A stretch of 64,000 bases of DNA from Saccharina japonica (GCA_008828725.1 MEHQ01004596.1:1-64000), one strand, 5' to 3'; numbered from the stretch's first letter, positions 1-11,823 are shown. The notes: a model not told the origin generated them from the sequence alone. Numbers and translations: made by a program.

Positions 1-627
1 TTGTTGTGGGGTGTATGGTTTTGTTTTAAGCGTGCCTCCGTGGGCGCGAAGAAATACGTCGTACGAATACAGACCCTTGTCCCCAGGACGCTGGTTCAGC
101 GGAAGCGAAGTGTTGCTGTTGAACTGTAGGTGACAGTCCCCCCTTTCGAGGATGGTGCTTACTCCCGAGTTCATAGCGTTGATGGGGGAGAAGAGATTGC
201 ATCCCTACCCAGGTACGATCATGGCGGAGATACGGACTGGAACACGCTGTTCTGCCTGGTCGATGATGTATCCCCAAATAGTGCCAGTTGCCGTCACGAA
301 TACATTATCGTTACGGGCGGTCACGATGGTCTTCGGCTCCTGTAGCTTCTTGTAATTCCGCATGCTGTCCACAATCGTCGTGAACCTGTCGGCGTTGGGT
401 TGAAAACCCCTTCCGCCGTTGCCTGTAACCAGTTCCTTTATGTCATTGTTGATGTAGCCGCTGTTGTTGAAAGCCGAATCCCCCATGATGATAGGTAGTA
501 CTTGGCCAAGCGGTCTTGTTTGATACTCGCAGTCAGTAGTCCGAACCGAATGTGCGACATTGAAGTCGTACAGCAGGGATCCTAACTTTACAGCAGTACT
601 GCAATTAGTTGTATCGATGAAGTTGCT
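1..627 (-). pseudogene. Ty1/copia-type retrotransposon gag-pol fragment, broken
   Basis: Read on the minus strand, this is a piece of a copia-type polyprotein, running off the left edge of the window. The frame is open from about 627 to 208. It contains a stretch that looks like the protease-to-integrase linker (KTIVTARNDNVFVTATGTI, then AMIVPG). A TAG stop at 205-207 follows, and the same frame then resumes with NLFSPINAMNSGVSTIL, as in copia VPGL..NLFS linkers. The usual D-S-G of the aspartic protease reads VDSM here, so the active site looks lost. No LTR, primer-binding site or reverse transcriptase is visible, since those would lie outside the window. The family call rests on the linker pattern alone. 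The relic is surely inactive. Confidence 0.55.
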
Positions 628-1320
628 TTAGTACCTTGCTCGAGAGTCCAGAGACTTTTATTGTTATTCTATTTTTATGCAATCACGATTCCTTCGCGAT
701 GTAGAGAGTCAGCGCTTCGAACCGAAGTTGCATTTTGCAAGTTGTCTCGGGCTTGTCAAGTCTTACGATCCACAGTCCTAGTCAATGACACCAAGCAGGG
801 CCCCTAATCTACAGCAGTGCTGTGATTGTCTGTGAGGTTGCTAGACAGTGTCAAGCTATACACTCGAGCGATATCGAGGTATGGATATTTGTCGGGGCCT
901 CCACGATGTGCGGGAGGCTCCTTGCGAAGTCAGGGTTCCATTAACAGAAGGCAGGACCGTCGGGAATTGCTTCTATACTGCTGTTGCTTGGGGCTTCCAA
1001 GGCTGGCGATTCACGGTATGAACTACGCTGAGCAGAGCTCCTAATCTCAGATATACTGGATTGTGATGAAGTTGCGTCAACGTACAGCAGATACTTGACA
1101 TTTGTTTCGTCAAGAGTTTCGTCTGAAGGTTGAAATGGTACAGCCTCCAGTGGCAGACCCCCTTAACAGGTAGAAGTACGGCCGGGGGTTGCTATCAAAC
1201 AGCTGCTGCTCGGGGCTTCCCGAGACTGACGGTCCACAGTATGGACCACGCAATGTAGAGCTCCTAATCCTCAGCAGTACTGGAATTGTGGTGGAGTTAG
1301 AAAGCGTACAGGAAGGTCCG
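580..1320. repeat. Degenerate tandem repeats, period ~225 bp
   Basis: Four imperfect copies share the block TCCTAATCTACAGCAGTACTG followed by a GATGAAGTTG-like stretch, beginning near 582, 803, 1036 and 1257 (spacings about 221, 233 and 221). Between these blocks a second conserved stretch, resembling GGCTTCCCGAGACTGACGGT, recurs. The first copy overlaps the upstream end of the copia-like frame on the minus strand. The others carry stops and look non-coding. Confidence 0.5.
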
Positions 1321-2859
1321 CGTCTTGACTTTTCTAGACGCAGCAGGAGGGCGGGGTTGAAAGGGTACAACCAACTCTCCAAAACGTAGTGACGATGTTC
1401 TCTGGGTACCTCGCACAGTCAACACGTCCACAACTGATGTAACAGTTGTTGATGACGCCCTGTGGGGACCCTCTTCGCACACGCTCACTCACGTGTCGAC
1501 GAAGTACCAGTAGTACTTCGAACTCGATCCTCTCCTCATACATCAGACGATCTTGGTCTGGAAAGCTCTTGGTCTCGAAAGCTTGTTCCGCTGATGATGA
1601 AGCCAGTCGTTGTAGCAGGGGCGGTGATATCTTGATCCCCGATGTCCCGATCGCTACCACGTTCACGCGTTTACTCGAGGCTCATAACCTAATAGGGATG
1701 TGGTGTGGCGTGTATACCAGCGCAGCTGGTGTGTACGCACTCAGGTCCACTTGTCGATGACCGAACAAGATACAACCTGAATTTTTGAGGTGAACGCGCT
1801 GAAGTCGCTGTGAGGCAAACTTGTATGAACGCTTCAATAGAAGAAACACGATGATGTCCAATGTAGATTAATGTATATGCTCAAAAGCGAAGCTGATGAT
1901 GATGAGCAAAAGAAGAGAGAAGAAGAAGAAGGTGACCCCAGGCCTTAAAGATGATTATGTCCAGCAGACATGGCTCGTGAAGAGCATGTTTTAGAAGAGA
2001 GCTGAAGAGGAGTGACAGAGTGCGCGTGCTAACGCGCTCCCGTTCTAATGACCATCTTGAGGATATGCGAACAGCAACATACACAACGATCTTGAATCGC
2101 AAACATCAACATTCCTTTGCTACGATAGCTTGCGCCAGAGGACGCAACAACAATCGTGACTGATCTTGTACGCAGTCTCTATACGTACGGTAATACCTGC
2201 TGTACACACAGACAACCAAATCACATACGACAGCCTATCAATTATTCCGCATCGTGTTTACTTGCGGAATGTTGTTCACACGTAGATACTGAGCAACTAA
2301 ACCACTACGATATAGTAGGTACACCAGGTCGAAATGGATAATTGTCCTGCTACCTTTACTGGCTTGGTAAATGAACTCGATTGGTCACTATTGAATATCT
2401 CGAGGATCCAACTCTTGACCATACGCTACGCATACAGCAGTAATTCCTCCGTGTTTATCCATGACGACAAATGACGCTGCGCTATAATGCCGCTCGTTCT
2501 TTACGATGTGCGCACTCGGACTGCAGATTTGCTGTGCGCTACCAGAGAGTACGGTATGTGTTCAAGTGCACACAAAAGTAAAATGCCTGCTGGTACGTAC
2601 TGGTACTTACCACATGAAAACCGTGATACGGAACAGCTCAATGCTCCTAGATGGGTACTACCTACTGATGTAGTACGAGCTTTGTTGCAGTAGATGACCC
2701 TGTGTTATCCAGCAGCGAATGGATGATCCCAATTACGCTAAAAATAGGTGTCATCTCTAATAATGCTGTCATACTACACCTTCTTACGAGTACATACACT
2801 CTGTGGTCTGTGTTGCTCATGTTCCACCCCCCCACGGACACATACTGCGTTGTGGCCAA
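1321..2859. other. No gene recognised
   Basis: ORFs here are short and lack family motifs. A purine-rich plus-strand stretch lies near 1880-1935. The rest is unremarkable intergenic sequence. Confidence 0.5.
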
Positions 2860-4060
2860 GTTTTGTATGCCGACTCCGGCTGTGCTCTCTCTATTAACGC
2901 ACCAGGTCATTATCCCGCATTAACCGGAAAACAACCGACCAGAAAAAATGCGCACGCAATCAAAATGAACAGCAAGTTATTGTTTTCCACTTTCTTTTCA
3001 TATGATAGTTTTGTTGGATGATAAGAGAGCGGTGCTGATTCCACCTGCCGTGTACATATACTCTGTTGTTGAGTTTTGTTCGCACAGTTTTCCGCAACAA
3101 TTATCCCGCATTGACCAGGAAACAACCCAACAGAAAAAACGCGCACGCCATAAAAATGGACAAGCATTTTTTGTTTGTTTTTCTTTCATTGCATATATAT
3201 GATATTCCTTTTGTTAGAGAAAATAAAGTTGCGGTGCTGATGCTGTTTGTGCTTACGCTTCTGCTCATACGCCACCTTTCTACGAGTACATATACTCTGT
3301 TGTTGTCGGTGACGCCCGTACTCTACCTCCCTGCGAGTACATATGCTCGAGTACATATCCTCTATTGCTGTTGAATTGTTTTCGCTTGATATATATTTCT
3401 GTTAGATGGTGTTCAGTTTTCATTCGCATGTTGCTGCAACTACTGCTCACAACTGTACCATGCTGCCGTCGTTGTTGCCTATACTTCACCTCCTCACGAG
3501 TACGTATCCTCTGTTGTTGCTGTTGAGTTTTTTTCGCATGATATTTATTTTGTTAGCAGAAAAGAACGCTGCGGTGCTGATGCTGTTTGTGCTTCTGTCT
3601 CTGCTTATACTACACCTCCCTACGAGTACACTTCCTGTGCTGTTCTAGGTGTTGCCCACACTCGACCTCCCTACGAGTACATATGCTCTGTTGTGGTTGA
3701 GTTTGGTGCCGATGCTGCTGCCACCACACGATACGGCTGTCGTGGTTGGACACACCTCCCTACGAGTACAAATACTCCGTTGCAGAATTACTGTTTTTTC
3801 GCATGGCTCTTCCCAATCATTAGCCCGCATTAACTAGGAAACAACCGACCAATTTGTTTATGCCGACTCTAGCTGTGCTCCATCTATCAACGCACCAGAT
3901 CAATAGCCCGCATTACCCAGGAAACAACCGACCAGAAAAAATGCACACCCAACCAAAATGAACAGCAAGTCATGTTTTCTTCTTTCTTTTCATATATCTA
4001 TTTTTTAATTGATGAAAAGAGAGTGGTGCTGTTGCCACCTGTCGAGTACATATACTCGTG
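2785..4060. repeat. Interspersed short repeats of two kinds
   Basis: Two short units alternate. The first, around GAAAACAACCGACCAGAAAA plus a following ACGC..ATGGACAAGCA-like tail, occurs near 2925, 3118, 3836 and 3920. The second, around CTCCCTACGAGTACATATGC followed by TCTGTTGTTG, occurs near 2785, 3283, 3330, 3488, 3616, 3670, 3754 and 4035. GCGGTGCTGATGCTGTTTGTG also recurs near 3230 and 3570. The layout is that of a decayed minisatellite or higher-order repeat. No protein is supported. Confidence 0.55.
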
Positions 4061-5561
4061 CTCTATTGTAAAAGGCCCAAAGTCAACGCCTTTCTTTGTG
4101 GCTGTCATATTTTATTATGTACGTATAAAACAGCAGCAGTAGTAGCACGTAGCAAAGTAGGAGGTACTGCTGTACGTAAATTTTTTTCCAGCAGGCGGCA
4201 GCGTGATAAAAACAAACAACGTGCCCGTACGCGTACGTACACATTGTTCACTTTAGTTTCCTTCTTCGCCTTAACAATTTGTCCGCACTCTTCGGATTTA
4301 GGTGAAGATATGTCTTTCTAGTTGGTTCTGTCGTTTGTGCTGTTGTTGTTGCCGCTGCTGTGCATTGTGTTGATGTACTGCTGCGGTCGAGGTAACCCGT
4401 TTTTCTTGCGTCGCCCTTACTATGACCACTCCGTAGGAAAGTCTTGTACTTTTCAAATATTTCTGAATTGTTCGGCAACTTTTACCACTATTCCTCACGC
4501 ACGTGTTTGTTTGTTTTTTCTAAAGCAGTCCAGCCGTCGGTTGTTTCATATCGTCGTTGCGCACAACCTTGCCTAAGATTGTGTTCCAACTCTCAAACAC
4601 CAAAGCGCGAAAACAATTTGCCAGAAGGCCCTAAGGTGCCAAAATTGCTTCATGCATTGTGCTAGTACTTTAGCAGGCGTTTCTAATAACAGCCCCTCAC
4701 GGCTTGCATCCACACAACAAGTGTCACGGACGTCTTCCTTTTGTTGGTGCGATCATGTCAACATGTAAGTTTAGATGTTAAGTGTCGAATATGTCGACGT
4801 ACTGACCGAGATATGGCCTGATATAAAATTATCTTGATTTACCTAAAGGAATATGATCTCTATTTAAAAAATAGCGCCTGCTCCCCAGGTACTGTAGTAC
4901 GATCATGTCCATATCTCGCGAACTACAACTCGCACGACAAAAATCGCTCCATCGATGTGTTCCCCTTGTTCATGCGGTCGTGTGGATTTTTGTAGCATTG
5001 AAAAAACATTGTGTTCGTATTACGCCTTTTAGTGGAACCGGCTCGTATTTTTTTTTTTTTGTAATGGGAAGTCGTCTTGTTTTTCTCGCGTCATATTTGA
5101 AGAGTCTCCTCCATCGGAACACGTGCGTGGATAAATCGCAAAGTTTTTAGTTTATAATTTTTCACGGGAAATACATCAAAAACCGAGATCCGGAGATGTT
5201 TGCAGTGCTATAGTGGTCCCTCAACAAGGCGGTCTGAGTAAGGCCGTATCCAGGGGTGCGCGCGGATCTGAATCCCAAACACCCCACTATACCCCCCCCC
5301 CCTATATTGGAGGGGGAAACACAAAAAAAAAAAAATCGTGTGTTTTTTGTTGGTCTCACACTCCTGCAGACGCTGCTCTATGCACGTGTGTCTAGCGTCT
5401 ATTACTGCTTGGCTTTGGGTGTACACTGTGTACACAATGGTTTATACAGACATACTGTGCAAGGAATGTGTTGATACTGTCGGGAGGGTGGGAGTTGGGG
5501 AATCGCCACCACACTCGCCACACCAGCCACTCGTAACAAGATACAAGATTGAAAAACATAA
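4061..5561. other. No gene recognised
   Basis: Short ORFs only. Near 5281-5335 there is a C-run, a CTATATTGGAGGGGG block and an A-run, and a related C-run/CTATAT block recurs near 7360-7420. Near 5213-5250 there is a degenerate copy of the AACAAGGCGGT motif discussed at 7490 and 9230. Confidence 0.4.
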
Positions 5562-6182
5562 ACGCTGGATGGTGTGGCATTGTCTAGAAGGTCTTGTCTA
5601 CCCTTGGGAATGCGGAGACGATTCACCAACATCCCCTGCTATTGGTTAATATATGTTTCAGTATGGAGTTGGTTTATATAGGAAATAGTATAGTACTGCG
5701 GTTTATGGATGGTCTGACTTCGTTTATAACCCTAAGCTAAGCAGAAACGCTGGGTGGTGTTGTGTTGTCTAGAAGGCCTTGCCTACCCTTGAGAATGCAG
5801 GGACGATTCGCCAACATCCCTTGCTATTGGGTAATATAGGTTTTAGTATGGAGTTGGTTTATATAGGAAATAGTATGGTACTGCGGTTTATGGATGGTCT
5901 GATTTCGTTTATAACCCTAGAAGCAGAAACGCTGGGTGGTGTTGTATTGTCTAGAAGGCCTTGGGAATGCGGGGACGATTCACCAACATCCCCTGCTATT
6001 GGATTATATAGGTTTCAGTATGGATTAGGTTTATATAGGAAATAGTATGGTACTGCGGTTTATGGATGATCTGATTTCGTTTATAACCCTAAGCAGAAAC
6101 GCTGGGTGGTGTTGTATTATCTAGAAGGCCTTGCCTACCCAAGGGAATGCGGGGACGATTCACCAACATCCCCTGCTATAAG
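5562..6182. repeat. Tandem array, ~183-bp unit, about 3.4 copies
   Basis: Units begin with AACGCTGGGTGGTGTTGT near 5561, 5745, 5927 and 6097. The third lacks about ten bases (the CCTACCCTTG segment), so spacings are about 184, 182 and 170. Each unit contains a GGAATGCGGGGACGATTCAC block and a TTATGGATGGTCTGA block. Divergence between units is low, which suggests recent amplification. A detached partial unit lies at 7246-7345. Confidence 0.8.
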
Positions 6183-7245
6183 ACGCAATGTCGTGCACGA
6201 AGCCCGGCTCGCGTCGCGGAAAGGGTGATGGAGCCTCGGGTTGGACGCCGAGAGGATGGAAAGAAGAAAATGTTGTATACAAGTATATATTATCCAGTAG
6301 TAGAAGAAGAAAAATATAAGTTAAATACGTAGTAAAGAAGAAGTTGTCGTAGTTGAAAAGAAGTAGTGAATCCCATCGGGATTCATCCAGAACCAAACAT
6401 ACTGCTGTCGCAGGCATGTTTCTACCGGGATAATATACTGAGAACATACCACGTCAACATCTTCAACCAATCGAATGCTCCCAACCCCAATACGAAATTA
6501 TCCTATAATACTCGTACGTGAATCATACATCCGTAGTATACATGAACATACTGCTTATCAGGCAGACTGCAAGTACCCGATCGCATATCCCCCCCGGTTG
6601 TATGCCTGCCTCGATAACAGTGCCTAATATTTACCATTAATCTCTGAAATATTCATCCCAAACCAAATACATCCATCCATTTATCCACCAATCAATACTA
6701 TACTAAATATATCCTTTATAAAACCCCCAAAACATGAAATTTACTCTAAGTATGCCACATCAATCCCAAAAACCACTATAGTATCAAACAGCTGCCTCTC
6801 TGCTGTCAAAACATCTACGAGCGTAACCATTCAAAATCCAAGAATATAAAATCAAATGCAACTTTCTAAACCATACTGGCGTAAACTTCAACAATCTCCC
6901 CAACACTCAACTGCCGTCACTAGGAGCATGTGTGCTCAAGAATTACACGGTAATCAGCTCGGTGTAATTAGGTCGATATAGGTTTAGCGCAGTACTAAAA
7001 CTACTGCAGTAGTACCACACGCCAGTTAATTCCAACTTCTCATTCTTCCAATCGCCAATTTCTCCATCGGAGATGTGTAATACTATACCGGTGCCATTCA
7101 AAACCGAATACCTAATATATACTTCTAATCAATTTCGTATAATGACGATCTTGCACCAACACTCTACAATTCTCAGACAATCTTCCCCCCTTCCTTGATA
7201 TATCAAAATTAAGCCATTGATTGTCGACCCAAGTCGACCACAACT
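6183..7245. other. No gene; A/C/T-rich, G-poor top strand
   Basis: From about 6480 to 7200 the plus strand is conspicuously poor in G and rich in ATCC, CCAA and CAAT motifs, unlike its neighbours. No ORF with a recognisable product was found. This may be an old transposon interior or a decayed low-complexity tract. Confidence 0.4.
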
Positions 7246-7345
7246 GCTATTGATTGATATAGGTTTTAGTATGGAGTTGTTTTATATAGGAAATAGTATG
7301 GTACTGCGGTTTATGGATGGTGTGATTTCGTTTATATAGGATTTA
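7246..7345. repeat. Dispersed partial unit of the 183-bp repeat
   Basis: The block from TATTGATTGATATAGG to CGTTTATATAGG matches the middle of the 5562-6182 repeat unit (TTAGTATGGAGTTG, GGAAATAGTATGGTACTGCG, TTATGGATGG). It shows that the unit has moved about 1 kb from the array, or that the array was split by the 6183-7245 sequence. Confidence 0.7.
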
Positions 7346-7489
7346 GTATGGTATGTACCCCCCTATACGCCGGAGGGTGCCTAAATCAAAATTTTGACAA
7401 CCCCCCCCCTATATTTGGTTTCCCAAAAATAAAATTTGGAGTGTGGTGTCATAATTTCTTTTTTCGTGCACCCTTGCCATATCCCGATA

Positions 7490-7592
7490 TAAGGCGGTCA
7501 AAATCGCTTGGCTCGACTGGAACCCGCTGTAAGGCGGTTACCGCCTTACTGAGGGATGGTTCTTCAACAGGGCGACCTACCGCCTTACTGAG
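7490..7592. repeat. Cluster of TAAGGCGGT / ACCGCCTTA motifs
   Basis: This short tract holds both orientations of TAAGGCGGT: ATAAGGCGGTC near 7492, GTAAGGCGGTTACCGCCTTA near 7530 (a perfect local palindrome) and ACCGCCTTACTGAGGG near 7540 and 7578. Related tracts lie near 5216, 8398 and 9230-9355. The arrangement suggests termini of a small palindromic element family. Confidence 0.5.
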
Positions 7593-7992
7593 GGCCCACA
7601 TCTGTACAGACACCCTCCGCCCAGTCTCGCACAGCAGGGCGTACGGTCCCATCAGGACACAGTACCCCTGCCACTCGAGCAGTAGAGGCGCACGGTGCCC
7701 TGAGCGGCACGTGAACTGTGGGCAATACCAAGCCTCACGCCAGAGCTCACTAACGGCCATGCTTGTCGTCGAGGGTGCGGTGGCCGGCTTCACGGCCTTT
7801 GTGGCGAATTGGAGGAACCAGATAGATGGTGGCAACCCAATGCACCGCGTCTGTCACGCGAGCGCTGCTGCCAAGTCCTGCACGAAAGATGCCGGGACAG
7901 CCACCGCCGGCAAGCTCAATAGTACAGACACGGAGGACTGTGGGGCGGGACCGTGGAAGAGCACGACATATGGTGCAGGAAAAGTTGATAAA

Positions 7993-8512
7993 AAGCACGT
8001 CTCGCACGCGGCTTAGTCTGGACCAAACGGTTGGGATCCTGCAGCTGCTTCACCAGGGAGCCATTGACAACACGATATTAGTGTGGTTTGCGCACGGTTT
8101 CCCGTGTTCACGAGGAGAGCAAGGTCTTGAAGAAGGCCGCCTCAGCTTCAAGCAAAGGCGGCTCTAAGATGAACCTGAACAGCATGCCCGGAGAGTGCGC
8201 CGATGAGGCCGCCATCGAAGCGGCTCAGGTTTTGGCGACAGTGGAGGACCAGGAGGGTGTCGTCGAAGCTATGCGGTTGCATGCGGTGGACGATATCTCG
8301 GAGCAGTTGGAAGGCACTGGCGTGGGCAGCGTGGAATTCTCTGATGACGACAAGGAGGACGGCGACAACGAGAGGATAGGTACGGGGGCATCGTGCTACC
8401 GCCTTACGGTTGAACTTCCTCGGGCTTTAGCCGTCTGAAGAAGGCAGCTGAAGAGGGCGACAATGACAACGCCGCCGTCCACCTGCAGAAAGCCAGGATG
8501 GCATTCATCTAA
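7993..8512 (+). pseudogene. pogo/Tigger-like (CENP-B-type HTH) transposase fragment, frameshifted
   Basis: In one frame, 7993-8096 reads RLSLDQTVGILQLLHQGA, which resembles the N-terminal helix-turn-helix of pogo/CENP-B transposases (basic-L-[ST]-x-[DE]-[QK]-x-x-x-[IL]-x-x-[LI]-x-x-G). From about 8088 the likely continuation (TVSRVHEESKVLKKAASAS) is in another frame, so at least one frameshift is present. That frame continues through an acidic stretch (VEFSDDDKEDGDNE) to about 8380. A TACCGCCTTACGG motif and a further frame change follow, and the coding-like tail KKAAEEGDNDNAAVHLQKA ends in TAA at about 8512. No DDE catalytic domain is present. The family call is inferred from the helix pattern and is moderate at best. 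The sequence is clearly broken. Confidence 0.4.
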
Positions 8513-8944
8513 GCGCGAGCGTGCAGGCCAGTGCGGCAGGCGGACAAAACGATTTAGTCTAGACCTAAGGAGGGGAGGGGGGGGTAGCCCAGCAAAATTG
8601 AGCTGTATGGTTCCGGTATGATGTTGCTGATCTTGTTACAGTAATGCTGCAATGGTCTGGACTGGTGCACCTGCAGCAGTGAGGTGTAGGCAGTAGGCGG
8701 TGCTAAGAATAACCTCAGTGAGGCAGCAGAGTGAGTTAGTTGTTTCCAATCACGTTGAAACCCATGTTTCGCCTACTCTGCCGACTCTGCTGTGATAGTA
8801 ATATGGTATTTTCGAAAATATTAGGTATGCATCTGCACTCGTTGCCCACAATTAAGCATGTTTCCGTCCCTGTTCGTTCTTACCCGGAGCATTCCTTCGT
8901 CGTGCAGCGCTCTGCTAGGTTAATAGCAATTATACTGTAGGGTG

Positions 8945-9191
8945 GACTCGTGCTACGGTAGAGGTAGCACTTTTTAGCTGAATCGTTTTCTGTACGATCG
9001 GGCTCCTTAACCCAAATTCGTCGGACTTTCATTTTTGTGACGAACAATGTTTCAGAGCATACTTCGGCCATGAGATTTCGCATCCGGCAGCACTTTCATT
9101 TTCCTCCAAAATCATTTTTTCGGTGAGGCATGACGCTCCTTAAATAAGAAGCTCAGAAAAAACATGGTGCACCTCTATCGTAGCATGCGTC
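8945..9191. mobile_element. MITE (TIR GACKCGTGCTACGGTAGARG), copy 1 of 3
   Basis: A ~247-bp non-coding element with ~20-25-bp imperfect terminal inverted repeats: left GACTCGTGCTACGGTAGAGG, right end CCTCTATCGTAGCATGCGTC. The interior (CGATCGGGCTCCTTAACCCA, CATGAGATTTCGCATCCGGC) is nearly identical to the copy at 62163-62410 and recognisably related to that at 55285-55534. It has no coding capacity, so it would need a transposase from elsewhere. No clear target-site duplication is visible. Confidence 0.75.
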
Positions 9192-9224
9192 TCGGTGCAG
9201 CATACTAAAACAAGGTATTCCCTC

Positions 9225-9360
9225 GTTAAGGTGGTAACCGCCTTACTGAGGGAACCCCACACCCTCAACAAGGCTGTAACCATCCTGTACGCGAGTAAGG
9301 CGGCTGCCCGCTATAAGGTGGCCATAGTGCTCTGGCACACCACCGCCTTATTGAGAGACC
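9225..9360. repeat. Second cluster of TAAGGCGGT-type motifs
   Basis: Contains TAAGGTGGTAACCGCCTTAC near 9228, CTCAACAAGGCTGTAACC near 9264, AGTAAGGCGGCTGCCCGC near 9295, CTATAAGGTGGCC near 9311 and CCACCGCCTTATTGAG near 9340. It is the same motif family as at 7490-7592, here in four to five degenerate copies of both orientations. Confidence 0.5.
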
Positions 9361-10023
9361 CCTACTGTGTTGCCTTTCCCCACAAAATGGCTGGACAGAC
9401 CCATGCAAACTCAACGGATTCAGGGTATTGGCCAAATCGGTGTCAGCCCAGTTTATTATTTTAGTCTAAACAGATACTATTGGGTTGTGAGAAAGAACGA
9501 GAATCCAAGATAAGGAGAAAATATTTTTTTTTCTCGTCCCTTGGGCAGCTTTACGAAAACGCGTTCAAATATTGTTGTTTGTCTCATCCCGGAGAGTTTG
9601 GCCGGCGGGTTACGTTTATCCTCCTCGTTTCCGTTCGCTTCAAGTCTCTCGTCGTTCAAAAACGGCCAAAGACGATTGTAAAAGTTGGAACGATACAGCT
9701 CGAATATTAATAGTGTCGTTCGGGTTTACTGCTACAGCAGCAGGGCTGCGACAATGGTATCGGTTTATATGTTTCTACAAATTTGGGTGCGCCTTACCCA
9801 CGCGACCCCGGTAGACACTGCTGTATATATAACATTTTAACTTCCAGAAACGGCCAATAAAAAGTTTGTAGCAGCAAATTCAGAAATTGATATGGCGGAA
9901 TACGGGTAAATAATGTTTTTGTAATAGGTGTGTCATGCCCGGGGTAATGCTTGAACCAGTAACAACCAGTATAACTGCACTGGATGAGGACGACGACACG
10001 CGATGACCAGGTTCATAACTGCT
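9361..10023. other. No gene recognised
   Basis: Short ORFs only and no family motifs. No transposon boundary could be identified. Confidence 0.4.
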
Positions 10024-10158
10024 GTGTGTGTTCTTCACATTAAACCTTCCTTTCTACCCGTCGACATCCAGCACACCGGGTCCCACAGTGTCCGTGCCGA
10101 TTCTTCATCCTAAAAAGGTACTAGTTTTGTGGTCACGAAACTACGACACAGAGATACT
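10024..10158 (-). mobile_element. Short LINE-tail-like repeat X, copy 1
   Basis: On the minus strand this ~130-bp repeat runs from CTCTGTGTCGTAGTTTCGTG to GGTTTAATGTGAAGAACACA. Copies lie near 11824 (short), 14742 and 48906 (minus) and 15452 and 15592 (plus). Its end, TTTAATGTGAAGA plus an ACA-rich tail, matches the 3' end of the LINE at 53749-53772, and both carry a GTGRCCAC block further in. It looks like a non-autonomous element or LINE 3' fragment that uses the same 3' recognition sequence. Confidence 0.55.
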
Positions 10159-10895
10159 GTACAGACAACAGAGTGCCCTTCGTGTCTCAACCTTTGGCTC
10201 GGTGCATCATATAGCATGTGTGAGCTGTGTTTTTCTTCGCAGTACATCAGGGCAGCAAACAGCATCAGTACCTTTTGCAGTGGTAACAAACACAACAAGA
10301 CGAGCACCAGTATACTCACGATTGTGGGCAAAACCAAAGGTGAAGGCCGAAAACACACAGACATCAACGGCACAGGCGCAACGGCAGAGGCGCAACCTGG
10401 GAAGAGGTAAGGGCGCATGTATAATCTCACAGAAGCTTTCGAGCTCGCGGGGATTGGCGCCTGCGCGAGTTGCGTGGTATATATTGCTATGTCTTACATA
10501 CTTGGCGGGAGGGGCGGGGGCATGAAGAAAGCAAAAGGCAGAAACATTTTGCCTTATTTATGGATAATAGCTCAAAACCGAACTAACTGCTGTATCGTAT
10601 AAATCGCACTTAGCTAAAAAATCAGAAGATAGGATTGTCTAGAGTACGAGTCATAGTCTTCGGGACACAGCAGTCGCCCTACGGTAGTCAGGTTGGTCGC
10701 TCAGTTTATAATGGAGCAACACACGAGAAGGCAACTTTAGACGGATTACGTGTCGAATCAACAATCAAAACTGTTCGTTCTGGGTTTTTCGGTTACGTAT
10801 AGAACAGTACTCTGTATCGCGCCCTATCTTCAATATAAATTTCGTTCTCGTGGCACAGAAACAGGGAGAAAAATCCAAACAAATTGCCGAGTACT
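10159..10895. other. No gene recognised
   Basis: ORFs of up to 124 aa occur in several frames, with composition suggesting chance. None has a recognisable domain. Confidence 0.4.
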
Positions 10896-11045
10896 CGCCA
10901 GTTACCCGCCAGGTACCCGCCAGGTACCCGCCGGGTACCTGCTTGGTACCCGGGTACCCCCCAAAATGGATTTACCCGGCGGGAAGGGTGGGGTCCGGCC
11001 TCCAAAATTGGCTGTTAAACGTTTTTGGCGGGTACCCGTAGGGTC
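10896..11045. repeat. 10-bp tandem repeat GGTACCCGCC with inverted outlier
   Basis: About six head-to-tail copies of a GGTACCCGCC-like decamer lie at 10899-10960, degenerating toward CTTGGTACCCGGGTACCCCC. A further GGCGGGTACCCGTAGG lies in inverted orientation near 11028. The many GGTACC palindromes give this tract strong local hairpin potential. Confidence 0.65.
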
Positions 11046-11823
11046 CTTCCTACCTCTACTGGTATGGTCCATCCGGGACATTATTTCCATTCACGTTTTA
11101 TACTATACCGAGTTCAAAAAATAAAGCTGAACATTGAAAATTGTATATTCGTGATCGCAAAGACAAGACGAATCGATGCTGAGATTTTGAACGGAAACAA
11201 AATTTCACACTAATAACAAGTAATTATGCAACACAGCATCAAGAAAAAAACACCAAGACCGGCCAAAATTGGTCAAAATCAGCCGTTTGGGGATAAATCC
11301 TCAATATCGCACTAATTTTTGCTTTTCAGGAAAAACCATAAAACTCCCTGCGCGTATGGCGTCAATTCATCGTTTTCCGCCCTCCAAAACAAACTTCCAC
11401 ACAAAATTATTCGATGTAAACTTGAACAAAACGACCTCCAAAATCCGCATTTTTGCTGATATCTCCGTCAGTTTATCGATTTTTTTCAAACAGAAAAAAG
11501 CCCAGACGCAAATGTGACGAGCTAGCTAAATACGCAGTCTAAATATTGTGTGGCAACATTACAATCTACCTAAGCTTGGACCAGAATTTCACGTTTTTTG
11601 CAAACATCAGGCTAAATAATAATAATTAAAAACAAATCGACGTGTTATTATCTCCGTCTCGAGAGGGCCGTTTTAAGGGTATCTCTGTTTTTTTCAACAA
11701 CCTACCCATACCCGAGATAAATGTTCCTTGGTGATGGGGGAATTTCGGATATTTGGAGCCGGACGGACTATAGGTATACCAGTAGTACGCTGTACTCGTA
11801 GTAAACGACCCCCTACTTTTTGT
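11046..11823. other. No gene recognised
   Basis: AT-rich with only short ORFs. No repeat unit seen elsewhere in the window was recognised in it. Confidence 0.4.

Noticed and set aside
7348-8016. 222-aa plus-strand ORF as a gene
   Set aside because: Its N-terminal half reads through C-runs and TAAGGCGGT repeats (TALLRDGSSTGRPTALLR), and another frame in its 3' part fits the HTH relic better.
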